Assembly (NCBI RefSeq): GCF_000737325.1
Contig: NZ_CP011125.1
Location: 6,386,001-6,450,000 of the forward strand
Direction: 5' to 3'
Origin: Sandaracinus amylolyticus
GTDB lineage: Bacteria; Myxococcota_A; Polyangia; Polyangiales; Sandaracinaceae
DNA: 64,000 nt
The stretch's first letter is position 1, and each line of letters begins with the position of its first letter. The notes below the pieces were generated by a model. That model was not told the origin of the DNA. It did no database searches and was given only the letters and a program-made list of their open reading frames with translations. Made by a program: the position numbers and the translations under genes. Positions 7,666 to 16,872 of this stretch are shown piece after piece.

Positions 7666-8886
7666 ATGACGGACGCGCACGGCCCGAACGCGGTCGATCG
7701 GCTGACACGACGCCCGCTCTCGGGCCTGCGCATCCTCGATCTCTCGCGCCTGCTCCCCGGCCCCTTCGCGTCGATGATCCTCGCGGATCTCGGCGCGGCC
7801 GTGGACAAGGTCGAGGATCCCAGCGGCGGCGACTACCTGCGCTTCATGCCGCCGATGGTCGGCGATGCCTCGAAGGGCACGCCGATGAACGCCGCGTTCC
7901 ACGCGCTGAACCGCGGCAAGCGCAGCCTCGTGCTCGACCTGAAGAAGCGCGAGGGACAGGAGGCGCTGCTGCGCCTCGCGCCGCGCTACGACGTGCTGAT
8001 CGAGAGCTTTCGCCCCGGCGTGATGGAGCGCCTCGGGCTCGGGTTCGATCGGCTGCGCGCGGCGAGCCCGGGGCTCGTGTACTGCGCGATCACGGGGTTC
8101 GGTCAGGACGGTCCGGCCGCGCAGCGCGCGGGGCACGACATCGGGTACATCGCGCGCGCGGGCGTGCTCGGGCTGACGGGCCCGGAGAGCGGTCCGCCCC
8201 AGGTGCCCGGCGTGCAGATGGCCGACATGGCGGGCGGCGCGCTCTTCGCGGTGAGCGGGATCCTCGCGGCGCTGCACGCGCGCACGACGACGGGCGCGGG
8301 ACGCTTCGTCGACGTGTCGATGTGCGAGGGCTCGATGGTGCTCGGCGCGTTCGGGCTGATGGCGGCGCTCGCGGGCGATGGATCGCACGCGCAGGGCGCG
8401 GGCGCGCTCAACGGAGGCATCGCGCCGTTCGGCACGTACCGCACGAAGGACGGGCGCGCGATGGCGCTCGGCGCGCTCGAGCCGAAGTTCTGGGTCGCGT
8501 TCTGCACCGGCGTGGGGATCGAGCCGGGCATGGACGCGCTGATGCCGGGGCCGCACCAGGAGACCTGGAAGGCGCGGCTGCGCGACGTCTTCGCGAGCAA
8601 GACGTTCGCGGAGTGGGTCGCGTTCGCCGAGAAGGTCGACTGCTGCCTCGAGCCGGTGCTGATGCCCGAGGAAGTGCCGAGCGACCCGCAGCACGTCGCG
8701 CGCGAGATGTTCGTCGCGCACGACGCGTCGGGCGTCACGCTGCCGGTGCCGCGCACCCCGATCGCGAGCGAGGCCGCGACGGGCCCGGCGCCGACGCAGG
8801 GGCGCGACACGCGCGCGGTGCTGCACGACGCAGGCTGGAGCGAGAGCGAGATCGACGCGCTGATCGCGACCGGCGCAGCGCGCTGA
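7666..8886 (+). CDS. CaiB/BaiF family CoA-transferase (alpha-methylacyl-CoA racemase-like)
   Basis: 406 aa, usual length for the family. N-terminal L-S-G-L-R-I-L-D-L-S-R-L-L-P-G-P and A-D-L-G-A-A-V-D-K-V-E-D-P are classic CoA-transferase family III motifs. The catalytic Asp is in A-G-H-D-I-G-Y (about residue 163). N-R-G-K-R-S and E-S-F-R-P-G-V are also present. Family members transfer CoA between acids or racemise 2-methylacyl-CoA. It is the second gene of a pair with the SCP2 protein (4-bp gap), so branched-chain or steroid side-chain CoA chemistry is plausible. Confidence 0.93.
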   Translation: MTDAHGPNAVDRLTRRPLSGLRILDLSRLLPGPFASMILADLGAAVDKVEDPSGGDYLRFMPPMVGDASKGTPMNAAFHALNRGKRSLVLDLKKREGQEALLRLAPRYDVLIESFRPGVMERLGLGFDRLRAASPGLVYCAITGFGQDGPAAQRAGHDIGYIARAGVLGLTGPESGPPQVPGVQMADMAGGALFAVSGILAALHARTTTGAGRFVDVSMCEGSMVLGAFGLMAALAGDGSHAQGAGALNGGIAPFGTYRTKDGRAMALGALEPKFWVAFCTGVGIEPGMDALMPGPHQETWKARLRDVFASKTFAEWVAFAEKVDCCLEPVLMPEEVPSDPQHVAREMFVAHDASGVTLPVPRTPIASEAATGPAPTQGRDTRAVLHDAGWSESEIDALIATGAAR

Positions 8887-8889
8887 TCG

Positions 8890-9600
8890 TCACTCCTTCT
8901 CGTCGAGGTCCTCGGCGAGGTAGCTCATGATCACTTCGTCGAGCGACTTCTCGCTGAGGATGTCGGCGCCGAAGAGCGACTCGTTCTGCTTCGGGGCGCG
9001 CGGGCGCACCGACGCGGGCTGCGTCGCCTGGTAGCGCGGGCGGTTGCTCGGCGGCTTCACCGCGGCAGCGGGCGTCACCGGGCGTGCTGCGGCGGCGACG
9101 GGCTGCGCCGCACGGCTCGGTGCGGGCGGGATCGGCGGGGACTTCGCGGCGGGCGCGGGCTTCGCGGGCGCGCTCGGGGGCGTGTAGCCGCCGGAGAGCT
9201 GCGCGGCGGCGCGCTCGAGCGCGTCGACGTCGACCTCGGGGCGCGATGCGGTCGGCGCGACCACCGACGTCGGCTGCGTCGCGTCCTCCTCGAGGACGAT
9301 CGGACGCTCGGCGAACGCACGCGCGCCCGCGACCTCGTCCTCGTCGAAGAGCCCGTCGCGCAGCGCGATGAACATCGCCTTGTGCTGCGCCTGCATCAGC
9401 TTCTTCACGATGCCCGGGAAGCGCTCCGTCCCGAGGTACTGCGCGTACGTCGTCTTCTTCGTCGCGATGATGCGCCCACCGTCGGCGAAGAGATGCGTGA
9501 AGATGTGCGCGTGCGTGACCCCCGAATCCTCGGTCTGGATGTGGAAGATCTTCCCGCGGTGCCGGACGTTGTTGTTGTATCCGAGGAGAGGGGACGGCAT
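8890..9600 (-). CDS. conserved Myxococcota protein of unknown function
   Basis: 236 aa from the ATG at 9600 (M-P-S-P-L-L-G-Y-N-N-N-V). The ordered N-terminal domain (1-110) has G-Y-N-N-N-V-R-H-R-G-K-x-F-H-I-Q-T-E-D-S-G and H-I-F-T-H-L-F-A-D-G-G, which I recall as a conserved myxobacterial block. A Pro/Ala-rich linker (about 125-200) follows. A conserved acidic C-terminal helix (S-E-K-S-L-D-E-V-I-M-S-Y-L) ends the protein. There is no signal peptide, so it is probably cytoplasmic. Function unknown. Confidence 0.85.
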   Translation of the reverse strand: MPSPLLGYNNNVRHRGKIFHIQTEDSGVTHAHIFTHLFADGGRIIATKKTTYAQYLGTERFPGIVKKLMQAQHKAMFIALRDGLFDEDEVAGARAFAERPIVLEEDATQPTSVVAPTASRPEVDVDALERAAAQLSGGYTPPSAPAKPAPAAKSPPIPPAPSRAAQPVAAAARPVTPAAAVKPPSNRPRYQATQPASVRPRAPKQNESLFGADILSEKSLDEVIMSYLAEDLDEKE

Positions 9601-9661
9601 CGGTGAGCGCTCGCTCCGCGAAGCTCCGAGCCTACCACGAGCATCCACGGTCCATGTGGAA

Positions 9662-10732
9662 CTAAACAGTGCCGGCGAGGCCTCGCGAGAGCGCGTCGAT
9701 CGCACGATCCACGGCCGTTCTCGCTGCGTCGATCACGCCGCCCATCGAGAAGAACCCGTGCACGAGGCCTTGCTCGCAGCGCACCTCGACGCGCACGCCC
9801 GCATCTCCGAGCTTCTTCGCGTACGCCTCGCCCTCGTCGCGCAGCGGATCGAAGCCCGCGGTGACGACGTACGCGGGCGCGACGTCGCGCACGTCGTCGG
9901 CGTGCAGCGGTGAGCCGAGCGGATGGCGCTCGTCCTCGACCCCGTAGTGGCCGAGGAACCAGTCCATCGTGTCCTTCTCGAGCAGGAACCCGCGCGCGAA
10001 GAGGCGATGCGACTCGTGCGTGCGCGTGAGATCGGTCGCCGGGTAGACGAGCAGCTGGAACGCGGGCGCGCGCGGCTCTCCCGACGCGGAGCGCAGCGCG
10101 CGCGCTTCGCGCGCGACGATCGCCGAGAGGTTCCCGCCCGCGCTGTCGCCCGCGACGGCGACGCGACGCGGATCGATCCCGAGCTCGCCCGCGTGCTCGA
10201 TCACCCACTGGAACGCGGCGATCGCATCGAGCGCCGCGGCGGGGAACACGTGCTCTGGCGCGAGCCGGTAGTCGACCGAGATCACGACGCAGCGCGCGCG
10301 CGTCGCGATCTTGCGGCACACCGCGTCGTACGACTCGAGGCTGCCGATCACCCAGCCGCCGCCGTGGAAGTAGACGCACGCCGGGCGGGCACGCGACGCG
10401 CGCGCCTCGGGCTCGTAGATGCGCACGCGGATCGCACCGTGCGCGCCGGGCACGAAGCGATCCTCGACGCGATGCACCGGCGCGGGCTCGACGTCGACGA
10501 GCGGCGCCTGCAGGTCGAAGTCGCGACGCATGCGCAGCGTGCCGAGCTCGTGCGGCGGCTCGCGCCAGTCGGCGAGCAGCCGCAGGATCGCCTGCGTCTG
10601 CAGGTCGAGCGGCGAGCCGCGATCGTTCACCGGCGCGGGGCCGAGCATGCGGCGCAGCACGGGCGCGGGGGTCGAGAGCGCAGCGCGCAGCACGCGGCGC
10701 GCGACGCGGCGAGGCAGGTTGCGTTCGGACAT
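9662..10732 (-). CDS. alpha/beta hydrolase, hormone-sensitive-lipase type esterase
   Basis: 356 aa from the ATG at 10732. Y-F-H-G-G-G-W-V (about residue 120) is the oxyanion motif. G-D-S-A-G-G-N-L (about 190) carries the nucleophile. The Asp in A-G-F-D-P-L-R-D and the His in L-V-H-G-F complete the triad. This is the HSL/bacterial family IV esterase group, acting on short to medium acyl esters. It is divergent from the SDR operon across 98 bp, suggesting common control with that lipid-type cluster. Confidence 0.93.
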   Translation of the reverse strand: MSERNLPRRVARRVLRAALSTPAPVLRRMLGPAPVNDRGSPLDLQTQAILRLLADWREPPHELGTLRMRRDFDLQAPLVDVEPAPVHRVEDRFVPGAHGAIRVRIYEPEARASRARPACVYFHGGGWVIGSLESYDAVCRKIATRARCVVISVDYRLAPEHVFPAAALDAIAAFQWVIEHAGELGIDPRRVAVAGDSAGGNLSAIVAREARALRSASGEPRAPAFQLLVYPATDLTRTHESHRLFARGFLLEKDTMDWFLGHYGVEDERHPLGSPLHADDVRDVAPAYVVTAGFDPLRDEGEAYAKKLGDAGVRVEVRCEQGLVHGFFSMGGVIDAARTAVDRAIDALSRGLAGTV

Positions 10733-10830
10733 CGCGATGCACGCATCGTAGAGGCCGCGCCGCGGTCGGAGAAGCGGTCGCGCTCTTGTTCGCACCACTC
10801 GTTGCGCGATCCCGTATGCTCCCGCGTCGC

Positions 10831-11904
10831 ATGGGGCTTCGCGATCTCTTGCGTCCACGCTACGACGGTGCCTTCGCTGCGACGATCGGTGGGATCGTCG
10901 ACCGAATCCGCGACCGCGCACCGCCGCTCGCACTCTCTCCCCACGAGCGCCTCGACGGGCGCACCGTGCTCGTCACGGGCGCGAACCGCGGGCTCGGCCT
11001 CGCGATCACCGTCGACCTCGTGCGCCGCGGCGCGCACGTCGTCATGGCGTGTCGCAGCGGCATCCCGGAGGTCATGGACGTCGTGCGCCGAGAGGCCGGC
11101 GCGGGCGCGGGCACGGTCGAGGCGGTCGGGCTCGATCTCGGGGATCTCGCGTCGATCGAGCGCATGGTCGCGGAGCTCGCGGAGGACGGCGTCGCGCTCG
11201 ACGCGGTGGTGCTCAACGCGGGGATCGTCCCGCGCGAGGCGCGACGCACCAAGCACGGGCTCGACGAGAGCTTCCAGGTGAACTTCCTGTCGAACGTGCT
11301 GCTCGTGCGGCGCCTGCTCGAGCGCGGCGTGATCGCGCGCGGGCCCGGCGCGCGCGCCGGCGACGATCCCGACGCGCGCGATCCCGGTCAGGACCATCGG
11401 CTGCCGCGCATCGTGTTCGTGTCGAGCGAGTCGCATCGCAGCGCGCCGCCGATCGACTTCTCGCGGCTCGGCTCGTTCCGCGCCTGGTCGATGCGCGAGG
11501 CGGTGCAGGAGTACGGCGCGACGAAGCTGCTCGCCGAGACGTGGTCGCACGAGCTCGCGAATCGGCTGCGCGGCGAGGTCGCCGTGCACACCGTCTGTCC
11601 GGGCGCGGTGAACACGGACATCGCGCGCGAGGCGCCGTCGTGGGCGAAGCCCGCGCTCGGCGCGACCATGAAGGCGTTCTTCAAGGACCCTGCGCTCGCC
11701 GCGAAGCCGATCGTCTATCTCGTCGGCGCGCGCGCGATCGAGGGCGACACCGGGCTCTACGTGCACGTCACGCGCGTGAAGGATCGCGCCGCGCAGGCGC
11801 GCGACGCCGAGCTCGGCAAGCGGCTCTGGGACGCGAGCGAGCGCTTGCTCGCGAGCACGGGTCACGCGCTCGGTCGTTCGGACGAGGGCGGAGAAGGACG
11901 ATGA
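10831..11904 (+). CDS. short-chain dehydrogenase/reductase (retinol dehydrogenase-like)
   Basis: 357 aa. The ATG at 10831 is chosen; an upstream frame start at 10786 is possible. The cofactor motif is T-G-A-N-R-G-L-G (about residue 52), followed by L-N-A-G and S-S-E-S. The catalytic Y-G-A-T-K follows in E-Y-G-A-T-K-L-L. A C-terminal extension is typical of the retinol-dehydrogenase/WWOX-like branch. The stop overlaps the next ATG (ATGA), so it is translationally coupled to the DUF1214 gene. Confidence 0.9.
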   Translation: MGLRDLLRPRYDGAFAATIGGIVDRIRDRAPPLALSPHERLDGRTVLVTGANRGLGLAITVDLVRRGAHVVMACRSGIPEVMDVVRREAGAGAGTVEAVGLDLGDLASIERMVAELAEDGVALDAVVLNAGIVPREARRTKHGLDESFQVNFLSNVLLVRRLLERGVIARGPGARAGDDPDARDPGQDHRLPRIVFVSSESHRSAPPIDFSRLGSFRAWSMREAVQEYGATKLLAETWSHELANRLRGEVAVHTVCPGAVNTDIAREAPSWAKPALGATMKAFFKDPALAAKPIVYLVGARAIEGDTGLYVHVTRVKDRAAQARDAELGKRLWDASERLLASTGHALGRSDEGGEGR

Positions 11905-13010
11905 GCGACAGCACGCAGCGAGTGATGGACGGAACGTCGTGGGCCGAGCTCTGCGACGCGCTCAAGGCCGCCGGGCAGATCGTGCAGGACGGGCCCGCGG
12001 ATCCGCTGACGCGCGCCGAGGGCTATCGCTATCTGTCGCGCATCCTGCGCGCCGCGCTCCAGACGTTCGTGGAGCACAACGATCCGCGCGCGCCGGTCCT
12101 GCAGCGGGTGGTCCACGAGACCGCGAAGATGGGCGCGGACAACCCGGACAACGTCTATCTCAACGCGGCGATCTCGGGCGAGCACGCGTATCGCATCGTG
12201 GGCGCGCGCGGCACGGTGCACTTCCTCTCGTTCGCGACGCAGATCGGGCACTACGGGCGCGGCAACGGGATGCCGCCGACCGGGCAGATCGACACGAGCG
12301 AGCTGCGCGTGCGCGAGGACGGAACGTTCGAGGTGATCGTCGCCTGCGAGAAGCCCGCGGCGCTCGAGCCCGGCCAGACGTGGCTCCCGATGACGAAGGA
12401 CTCGGGCACGCTGATCGTCCGGCAGTCGCGGCTCGATCCGAAGGAGCGCATCGCCGAGCTGCGCATCGAGCGCATCGGCGCGGATCGCGCGCTCGAGCCG
12501 CTCACGCCTGCGATGCTCGACGAGGGCTTCCAGAGCACCGCGATGCTGGTGCGCGGCGCGCCGATGCTCTTCGCGTCGTGGGCGCAGATGTTCCAGGCGC
12601 ACACGAACGAGCTGCCGCGCTTCGACCAGGAGATCTCGAACCGCTTCGGGGGGCTCGCGGACATCGCGTACTACCACTCGTACTGGCGCCTCGCGGACGA
12701 CGAGGCGCTGGTGATCGATGCGACACCGCCGAAGTGCGACCACTGGAACTTCCAGCTGAACAACCACTGGATGGAGTCGCTCGACTACCGCTACCACCGC
12801 ATCCACGTGAACACCGCGACCGCGACGACGCGCGACGACGGCAGCGTGCGCATCGTGGTCGCGCATCGCGATCCCGGCGTGCCCAACTGGATCGAGACCA
12901 CGGGGCACACGTTCGGCACGATGTGCTTCCGCTGGGTGCGGCCCGAGGGCGATCCCCCGCAGCCGCGCACGCGCGTGGTGAAGCTCTCCGACGTCCGAGG
13001 GCTCCCGTGA
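11901..13010 (+). CDS. DUF1214-type domain protein
   Basis: 369 aa. The ATG overlaps the SDR stop by 4 nt. The protein is soluble with no signal peptide. C-terminal landmarks C-D-H-W-N-F-Q-L-N-N-H-W and A-H-R-D-P-G-V-P-N-W fit the DUF1214 fold seen in many lipid and steroid gene clusters. The stop overlaps the GTG of the sulfotransferase gene. The role is unknown; context suggests a partner in modifying a hydrophobic substrate. Confidence 0.82.
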   Translation: MSDSTQRVMDGTSWAELCDALKAAGQIVQDGPADPLTRAEGYRYLSRILRAALQTFVEHNDPRAPVLQRVVHETAKMGADNPDNVYLNAAISGEHAYRIVGARGTVHFLSFATQIGHYGRGNGMPPTGQIDTSELRVREDGTFEVIVACEKPAALEPGQTWLPMTKDSGTLIVRQSRLDPKERIAELRIERIGADRALEPLTPAMLDEGFQSTAMLVRGAPMLFASWAQMFQAHTNELPRFDQEISNRFGGLADIAYYHSYWRLADDEALVIDATPPKCDHWNFQLNNHWMESLDYRYHRIHVNTATATTRDDGSVRIVVAHRDPGVPNWIETTGHTFGTMCFRWVRPEGDPPQPRTRVVKLSDVRGLP

Positions 13011-14290
13011 GGCGCGTGCGCCTCTTCGCGCGTCGGAGCGCGACGTCGACCGACTATCGCCGTCCGTATCGCCCGCGGGTGATCCGCCTCGCGAACCGGC
13101 TGATGCGCGGACTCGGCGGACGCGGATGGCGCATCTCGCTCGACGAGTCGTCGCTGATCGAGGCCGCGGAGGAGCGCACCGGGCTGCTCGACCTCGGCGA
13201 CGCGTCGTTCCGCCAGCCGATGCGCGTGCTGCTGCGCGCCATCGACGAAGAGGCGCGGCTGCACCCGATCGGTCGCTACATCACGCGCGAGCGGCTCATC
13301 TCGACGCTCGCGACGCGCATGCGGCTCGAGGAGCTGGTGCGCCGTCAGCCGCGCATCGAGTCGGAGCGCGTCGCGAAGCCGATCGTGATCGTCGGTCTGC
13401 CGCGCACCGGCACCACGCTGCTGCATCGCCTCCTCGCGAGCGACGCGCGCATCCGAACGCTCTCCTCGTGGGAGGCGCTCTCGCCGGTCCCTCTCGATCC
13501 CGCGGGCGCCGATCTCGAGGAGCGACAGAAGCGCGTCGCGAACGCGCAGCGCGCCGAGACCGGGCTGCGGTGGATGGCGCCCGACTTCTTCGCGGTGCAC
13601 CCGGTCGACGCGCTCGCGCCCGAAGAGGACGTGCTGCTGCTCGACCTCGCGTTCCGCAGCACCGTGCCCGAGAGCACGCTGCGCGTGCCGAGCTACGCGA
13701 TGTGGCTCGAGGAGCAGGATCAGACGCCCGCCTATCGCTACATGAAGCGCGTGCTGCAGTCGCTGCAGTGGCAGCGCCCCGCGGAGGGCGAGCACGCGCG
13801 CTGGGTGCTCAAGACGCCGCACCACCTCGAGTGGCTCGACGTCCTGCTCGACGTGTTCCCCGACGCGACGATCGTGTGGACGCACCGCGATCCGCAGCAG
13901 GTCGTGCCGAGCTTCTGCAGCATGCTCGCCCACGGTCGCGGCGTGTTCAGCGACGACGTCGACCCCCACGAGATCGGTCGCAGCTGGCTGCGCAAAGGCA
14001 CGCGCATGATGACGCGCGCGATGGACGTGCGGAAGCGCGTGGGCGCCTCGCGCTTCGTCGACGTGCGCTACGGCGAGCTGATGGAGAACCCGCTCGCGGT
14101 GGTGCGCGGCATCGAGGAGCGCACCGGCATGCCGTGGACGAAGGACGCCGAGACGCGGATGCGCGACACGCTGCGCAGCGAGGTGCAGCACCGGCACGGC
14201 GTGCACCGCTACCGGCTGAGCGACTTCGGGCTCGCGGAGCGCGACGTCGATCGCGCGCTCGAGCACTACCGCGACGCGTTCCGCGTCTAG
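13007..14290 (+). CDS. sulfotransferase-family protein
   Basis: 427 aa from the GTG at 13007, which overlaps the previous TGA (GTGA). The PAPS-binding P-loop-like motif is G-L-P-R-T-G-T-T-L-L-H (about residue 128). The 3'-phosphate-binding region appears as W-T-H-R-D-P-Q-Q-V-V-P-S (about 290). This long form (over 400 aa) matches the Sulfotransfer_3 family of bacterial lipid or sterol clusters. It is third in a tightly coupled SDR, DUF1214, sulfotransferase operon. Confidence 0.9.
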   Translation: MRRVRLFARRSATSTDYRRPYRPRVIRLANRLMRGLGGRGWRISLDESSLIEAAEERTGLLDLGDASFRQPMRVLLRAIDEEARLHPIGRYITRERLISTLATRMRLEELVRRQPRIESERVAKPIVIVGLPRTGTTLLHRLLASDARIRTLSSWEALSPVPLDPAGADLEERQKRVANAQRAETGLRWMAPDFFAVHPVDALAPEEDVLLLDLAFRSTVPESTLRVPSYAMWLEEQDQTPAYRYMKRVLQSLQWQRPAEGEHARWVLKTPHHLEWLDVLLDVFPDATIVWTHRDPQQVVPSFCSMLAHGRGVFSDDVDPHEIGRSWLRKGTRMMTRAMDVRKRVGASRFVDVRYGELMENPLAVVRGIEERTGMPWTKDAETRMRDTLRSEVQHRHGVHRYRLSDFGLAERDVDRALEHYRDAFRV

Positions 14291-14291
14291 C

Positions 14292-14379
14292 AGCCCGTCG
14301 AACGATGCCGCGATCGGAGCGGAGCCGGCATCGTCAGATGCTGGGATTCCGCGGAGAACGTGGTGTTGTTCGACGGGCT
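14292..14379. terminator. nested inverted repeats between convergent genes
   Basis: The outer arms agcccgtcgaac (14292-14303) and gttcgacgggct (14368-14379) are a perfect 12-bp pair. Just inside, gatgccg/cggcatc (14304-14310, 14326-14332) form a second stem. It lies directly after the sulfotransferase stop and before a converging gene, so a bidirectional terminator is likely. Confidence 0.6.
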
Positions 14380-14400
14380 GCGACGAAACACAAAAGGCAG

Positions 14401-14975
14401 CTAGGCCCGGAGATCGTCCTCGAGCGTGATCTCGCGCGTGGCGCGGAACTGCACCGAGGTCGGGCTCGCCGCGTCGCGATAGCCGCCGGTGGGCCCCGCT
14501 GGCTCGAGCCACGCGCGCAGGCGCAGCGTCTGGCCCGCCTGGATGCCGTGCTCGCGCACGAAGACCGGTCCCGCGCCCGCAGGCGCGCGCGACACGAGCG
14601 CGCCGTAGGCCGCCGACGACGCGGGGCTGGTGCCGAGCGGCGTCCCGTCCGCGGGATCGATCGGCGCGCGCAGGCGCGCGTCCGCGAGCGCGACGCCGAT
14701 CGTCCGACCGCACGCAGCGCGCAGCACGATCGACTCGCCGCGCCAGCCGCTCGCGAAAGCGCGCAGCGCGCTGTCGCGCCCTCCGCCGGCGCGCGACGAG
14801 CCGAGCTCGCTGTGCTCGTAGAGCAGCGTCCAGCGGATCGCGGCGGCGTGGGTCGGCGGATCGTGCTCGCGATCGCGTCGGCCGAGATCACGGTCGCGTC
14901 GACGAGGGCGTACGCGCCCGCGCCGACGTGGTCGAGCGCGCGAACGGGGAACCATCGTGTGAGCCAGCCGCGCAT
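14401..14975 (-). pseudogene. conserved hypothetical protein, single frameshift
   Basis: The first about 46 codons from the ATG at 14975 read M-R-G-W-L-T-R-W-F-P-V-R-A-L-D-H-V-G-A-G-A-Y-A-L-V-D-A. The good continuation A-A-A-I-R-W-T-L-L-Y-E-H and the rest to 14401 are in another frame. Total length is 575 nt, one base short of a multiple of three. The break is near 14845-14860. Both halves have protein-like composition and one coherent design: an entry motif, then two beta-rich blocks ending E-I-T-L-E-D-D. Either a real pseudogene or a sequencing error in a GC-rich stretch. Confidence 0.65.
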
Positions 14976-15041
14976 GCGTCGGTCATCACGTGTGTTGTTG
15001 CGCGCGCATCGCGGAGCGTCTACGTCCACGAGACGGACGCT

Positions 15042-15437
15042 GTGACGATTCCTTCGGTGAACGGGCCACTTCGCGGACGCACGGTGCTCGTGGTGGAGGA
15101 CCACGAGGACATGCGCGACCTGATCTCGCAGTACCTCGCGTCGGGCGGCGCGACGGTGATCGGCGCCTCGAACGGCGCGACCGCGCGCGAGGCGCTCGCG
15201 CAGCGCAGCGTCGACCTGATCGTCACCGACATCGCGATGCCGACCGAGAGCGGCATCGAGATGATGGAGCGCATCCGCGCCGCGGGCTGGCTCCGCGAGG
15301 TGCCCGCGATCGCGATCAGCGGCGAGATCAGGACCGACGAGCTCGTGCGGTTCCGTCCTTCGCTGTTCCAGGCCGTGCTCGCGAAGCCGTTCGACCCTGC
15401 GCGTCTCGTCGCGATCGCGTCCGAGCTGATCGGCTGA
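15042..15437 (+). CDS. stand-alone response regulator receiver protein
   Basis: 131 aa from the GTG at 15042. A longer frame from 14928 would add 38 residues without receiver similarity and overlap the opposite gene. The receiver signature is complete: V-V-E-D-H-E-D acidic pocket, phospho-acceptor Asp in I-V-T-D-I-A-M-P, Ser in I-A-I-S-G and Lys in A-K-P-F. There is no output domain, so it is a CheY/Spo0F-like phospho-relay or docking protein. No kinase gene is adjacent. It overlaps the 3' end of the opposite-strand beta-helix gene. Confidence 0.9.
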   Translation: MTIPSVNGPLRGRTVLVVEDHEDMRDLISQYLASGGATVIGASNGATAREALAQRSVDLIVTDIAMPTESGIEMMERIRAAGWLREVPAIAISGEIRTDELVRFRPSLFQAVLAKPFDPARLVAIASELIG

Positions 15438-16872
15438 GCACGACGAGCGCGAGCAGCGCGAGCCACGCGACGCGCGATCCGCCGCGACCGCCGGCGCGAC
15501 AGCCGCACCCGCCCGAGACCTCGCCCGCCGGCGCGCCGCCGTCCACGCGCGCGCTCGCATCGACGCCGGACGTGCCCGCGTCGACGCCGGAGGTGCTCGC
15601 GTCGACCATGCCCGCGTCGACCACGATGCCCGCGTCGACGCCCGGCGTCGTTCCACCGCCGCCGGGCATCGTGGTGTCGCACGGCCCGTCTCCGTCGTGC
15701 TCGACCGCGCCGAGATCGGGCATGCCGTCGTCGCGATCGTTGCCGCAGAAGTCGTCGGTCACCTCCGCGAGCGCAGCGCCGCGATCGACGATCTCCGCGC
15801 CGTCGCGCAGCGTGAAGTCCGCCTCGTCGGGCGACACGAACCACGCGGTCCACTCGGCCTCGGCGACCATCTCGCGGTTGCCGCTCGACGCGAGCGTCGC
15901 GCCGTCGCGCGCGCGGACGCGCCCCGAGAGCAGGTTGCCGATCACGCGCACGTCGCTCGCGGCGAAGCGCACGTCGATGCCGGTCGTGTCGTAGAGCGTG
16001 TTGTGCGCGACGAGGCAGTCGGCGCACTCGTTCACGTACACGCCGACGTCGCTCGGGCAGTGCACGATCACGTTGTTGCGCATGATGCCGCCCTGGTGCT
16101 CGGGCGAGCACGAGCCGCCCTCGCAGATCGAGTCGGGGCCGGTGCCGCCGCCGCCGAACGAGAGCCCGAGGCGCGTGCCGCCTGTGTGGAGCTGCTCGCA
16201 GACGACGAGGTTGCGCTCGATGATCCCGTCGTGCGAGTGGCCCTTCAGGAACGCGGCGTAGCTGATGCCGTCGCCCATGCCCTTGTGGTGGTCGTGGATG
16301 TAGTTGCCGCGGACGATCCAGCGACGACCCCCGACCACGTCGATCGGCGTGACGGGGTTGCTCGTCATGCGGGCGCGCGGGTTGAAGAATTCGTTGTCCT
16401 CGACGAGCACGTCGTCGGGCCACACGCGCGGGTCGCCCTCCCCGTTCGCCTTGATCTGCGCGTTGAAGCCGTGCGCGCGGTTGCCGCGGATCACCGTGAA
16501 GTCGGCGTCGCCGACGACGTGCCACGCGTGCTCGCACTCGCTGTCGACGGCGCACACGCCTTCGATCTCGAGATCCTCGAAGCGCCAGTGCGCGCCGCGC
16601 ACCACGAAGCCCTCGACGGCGTCGAAGCGGACGTGCGCGCCGAGCGCGGTCACGGCGCGCACGACGATCGGCGCCTCGGCGGTGCCGTCGGCGTCGCACC
16701 GCAGGTTCGCGTCGACGTCGTAGGTGCCGTCGGCGAGCAGGATGACGTCGCCGGGCTGCGCATCGGCGAGCGCGGCGCGGAGGGATGTCGCGTCGGACAC
16801 CGGGACGTCGCGCGCCAGCGCGCGCATCGGGACGAGCAGGAGCACCGCGAGGACGAGGGAGCGAGCCACCAT
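15328..16872 (-). CDS. exported right-handed beta-helix protein with MYXO-CTERM-like tail
   Basis: 514 aa from the ATG at 16872 with a signal peptide (hydrophobic core, A-L-A-R-D). Residues about 25-370 have the N-x-I/V repeats and D-G-T-Y pattern of parallel beta-helix proteins (PL6/NosD-like): Q-P-G-D-V-I-L-L-A-D-G-T-Y, then I-R-G-N, V-E-D-N-E-F, I-M-R-N-N-V. A Val-Asp-Ala-Gly-rich stalk follows, then G-C-G-C-R, a transmembrane helix and an Arg cluster (MYXO-CTERM). Unusually, about 30 basic residues continue past the Arg cluster, overlapping the receiver gene by 110 bp. It is possibly a surface polysaccharide lyase; the catalytic residues are not identified. Confidence 0.82.
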   Translation of the reverse strand: MVARSLVLAVLLLVPMRALARDVPVSDATSLRAALADAQPGDVILLADGTYDVDANLRCDADGTAEAPIVVRAVTALGAHVRFDAVEGFVVRGAHWRFEDLEIEGVCAVDSECEHAWHVVGDADFTVIRGNRAHGFNAQIKANGEGDPRVWPDDVLVEDNEFFNPRARMTSNPVTPIDVVGGRRWIVRGNYIHDHHKGMGDGISYAAFLKGHSHDGIIERNLVVCEQLHTGGTRLGLSFGGGGTGPDSICEGGSCSPEHQGGIMRNNVIVHCPSDVGVYVNECADCLVAHNTLYDTTGIDVRFAASDVRVIGNLLSGRVRARDGATLASSGNREMVAEAEWTAWFVSPDEADFTLRDGAEIVDRGAALAEVTDDFCGNDRDDGMPDLGAVEHDGDGPCDTTMPGGGGTTPGVDAGIVVDAGMVDASTSGVDAGTSGVDASARVDGGAPAGEVSGGCGCRAGGRGGSRVAWLALLALVVLSRSARTRSRRDAQGRTASRARPGTAKDGTARARRS

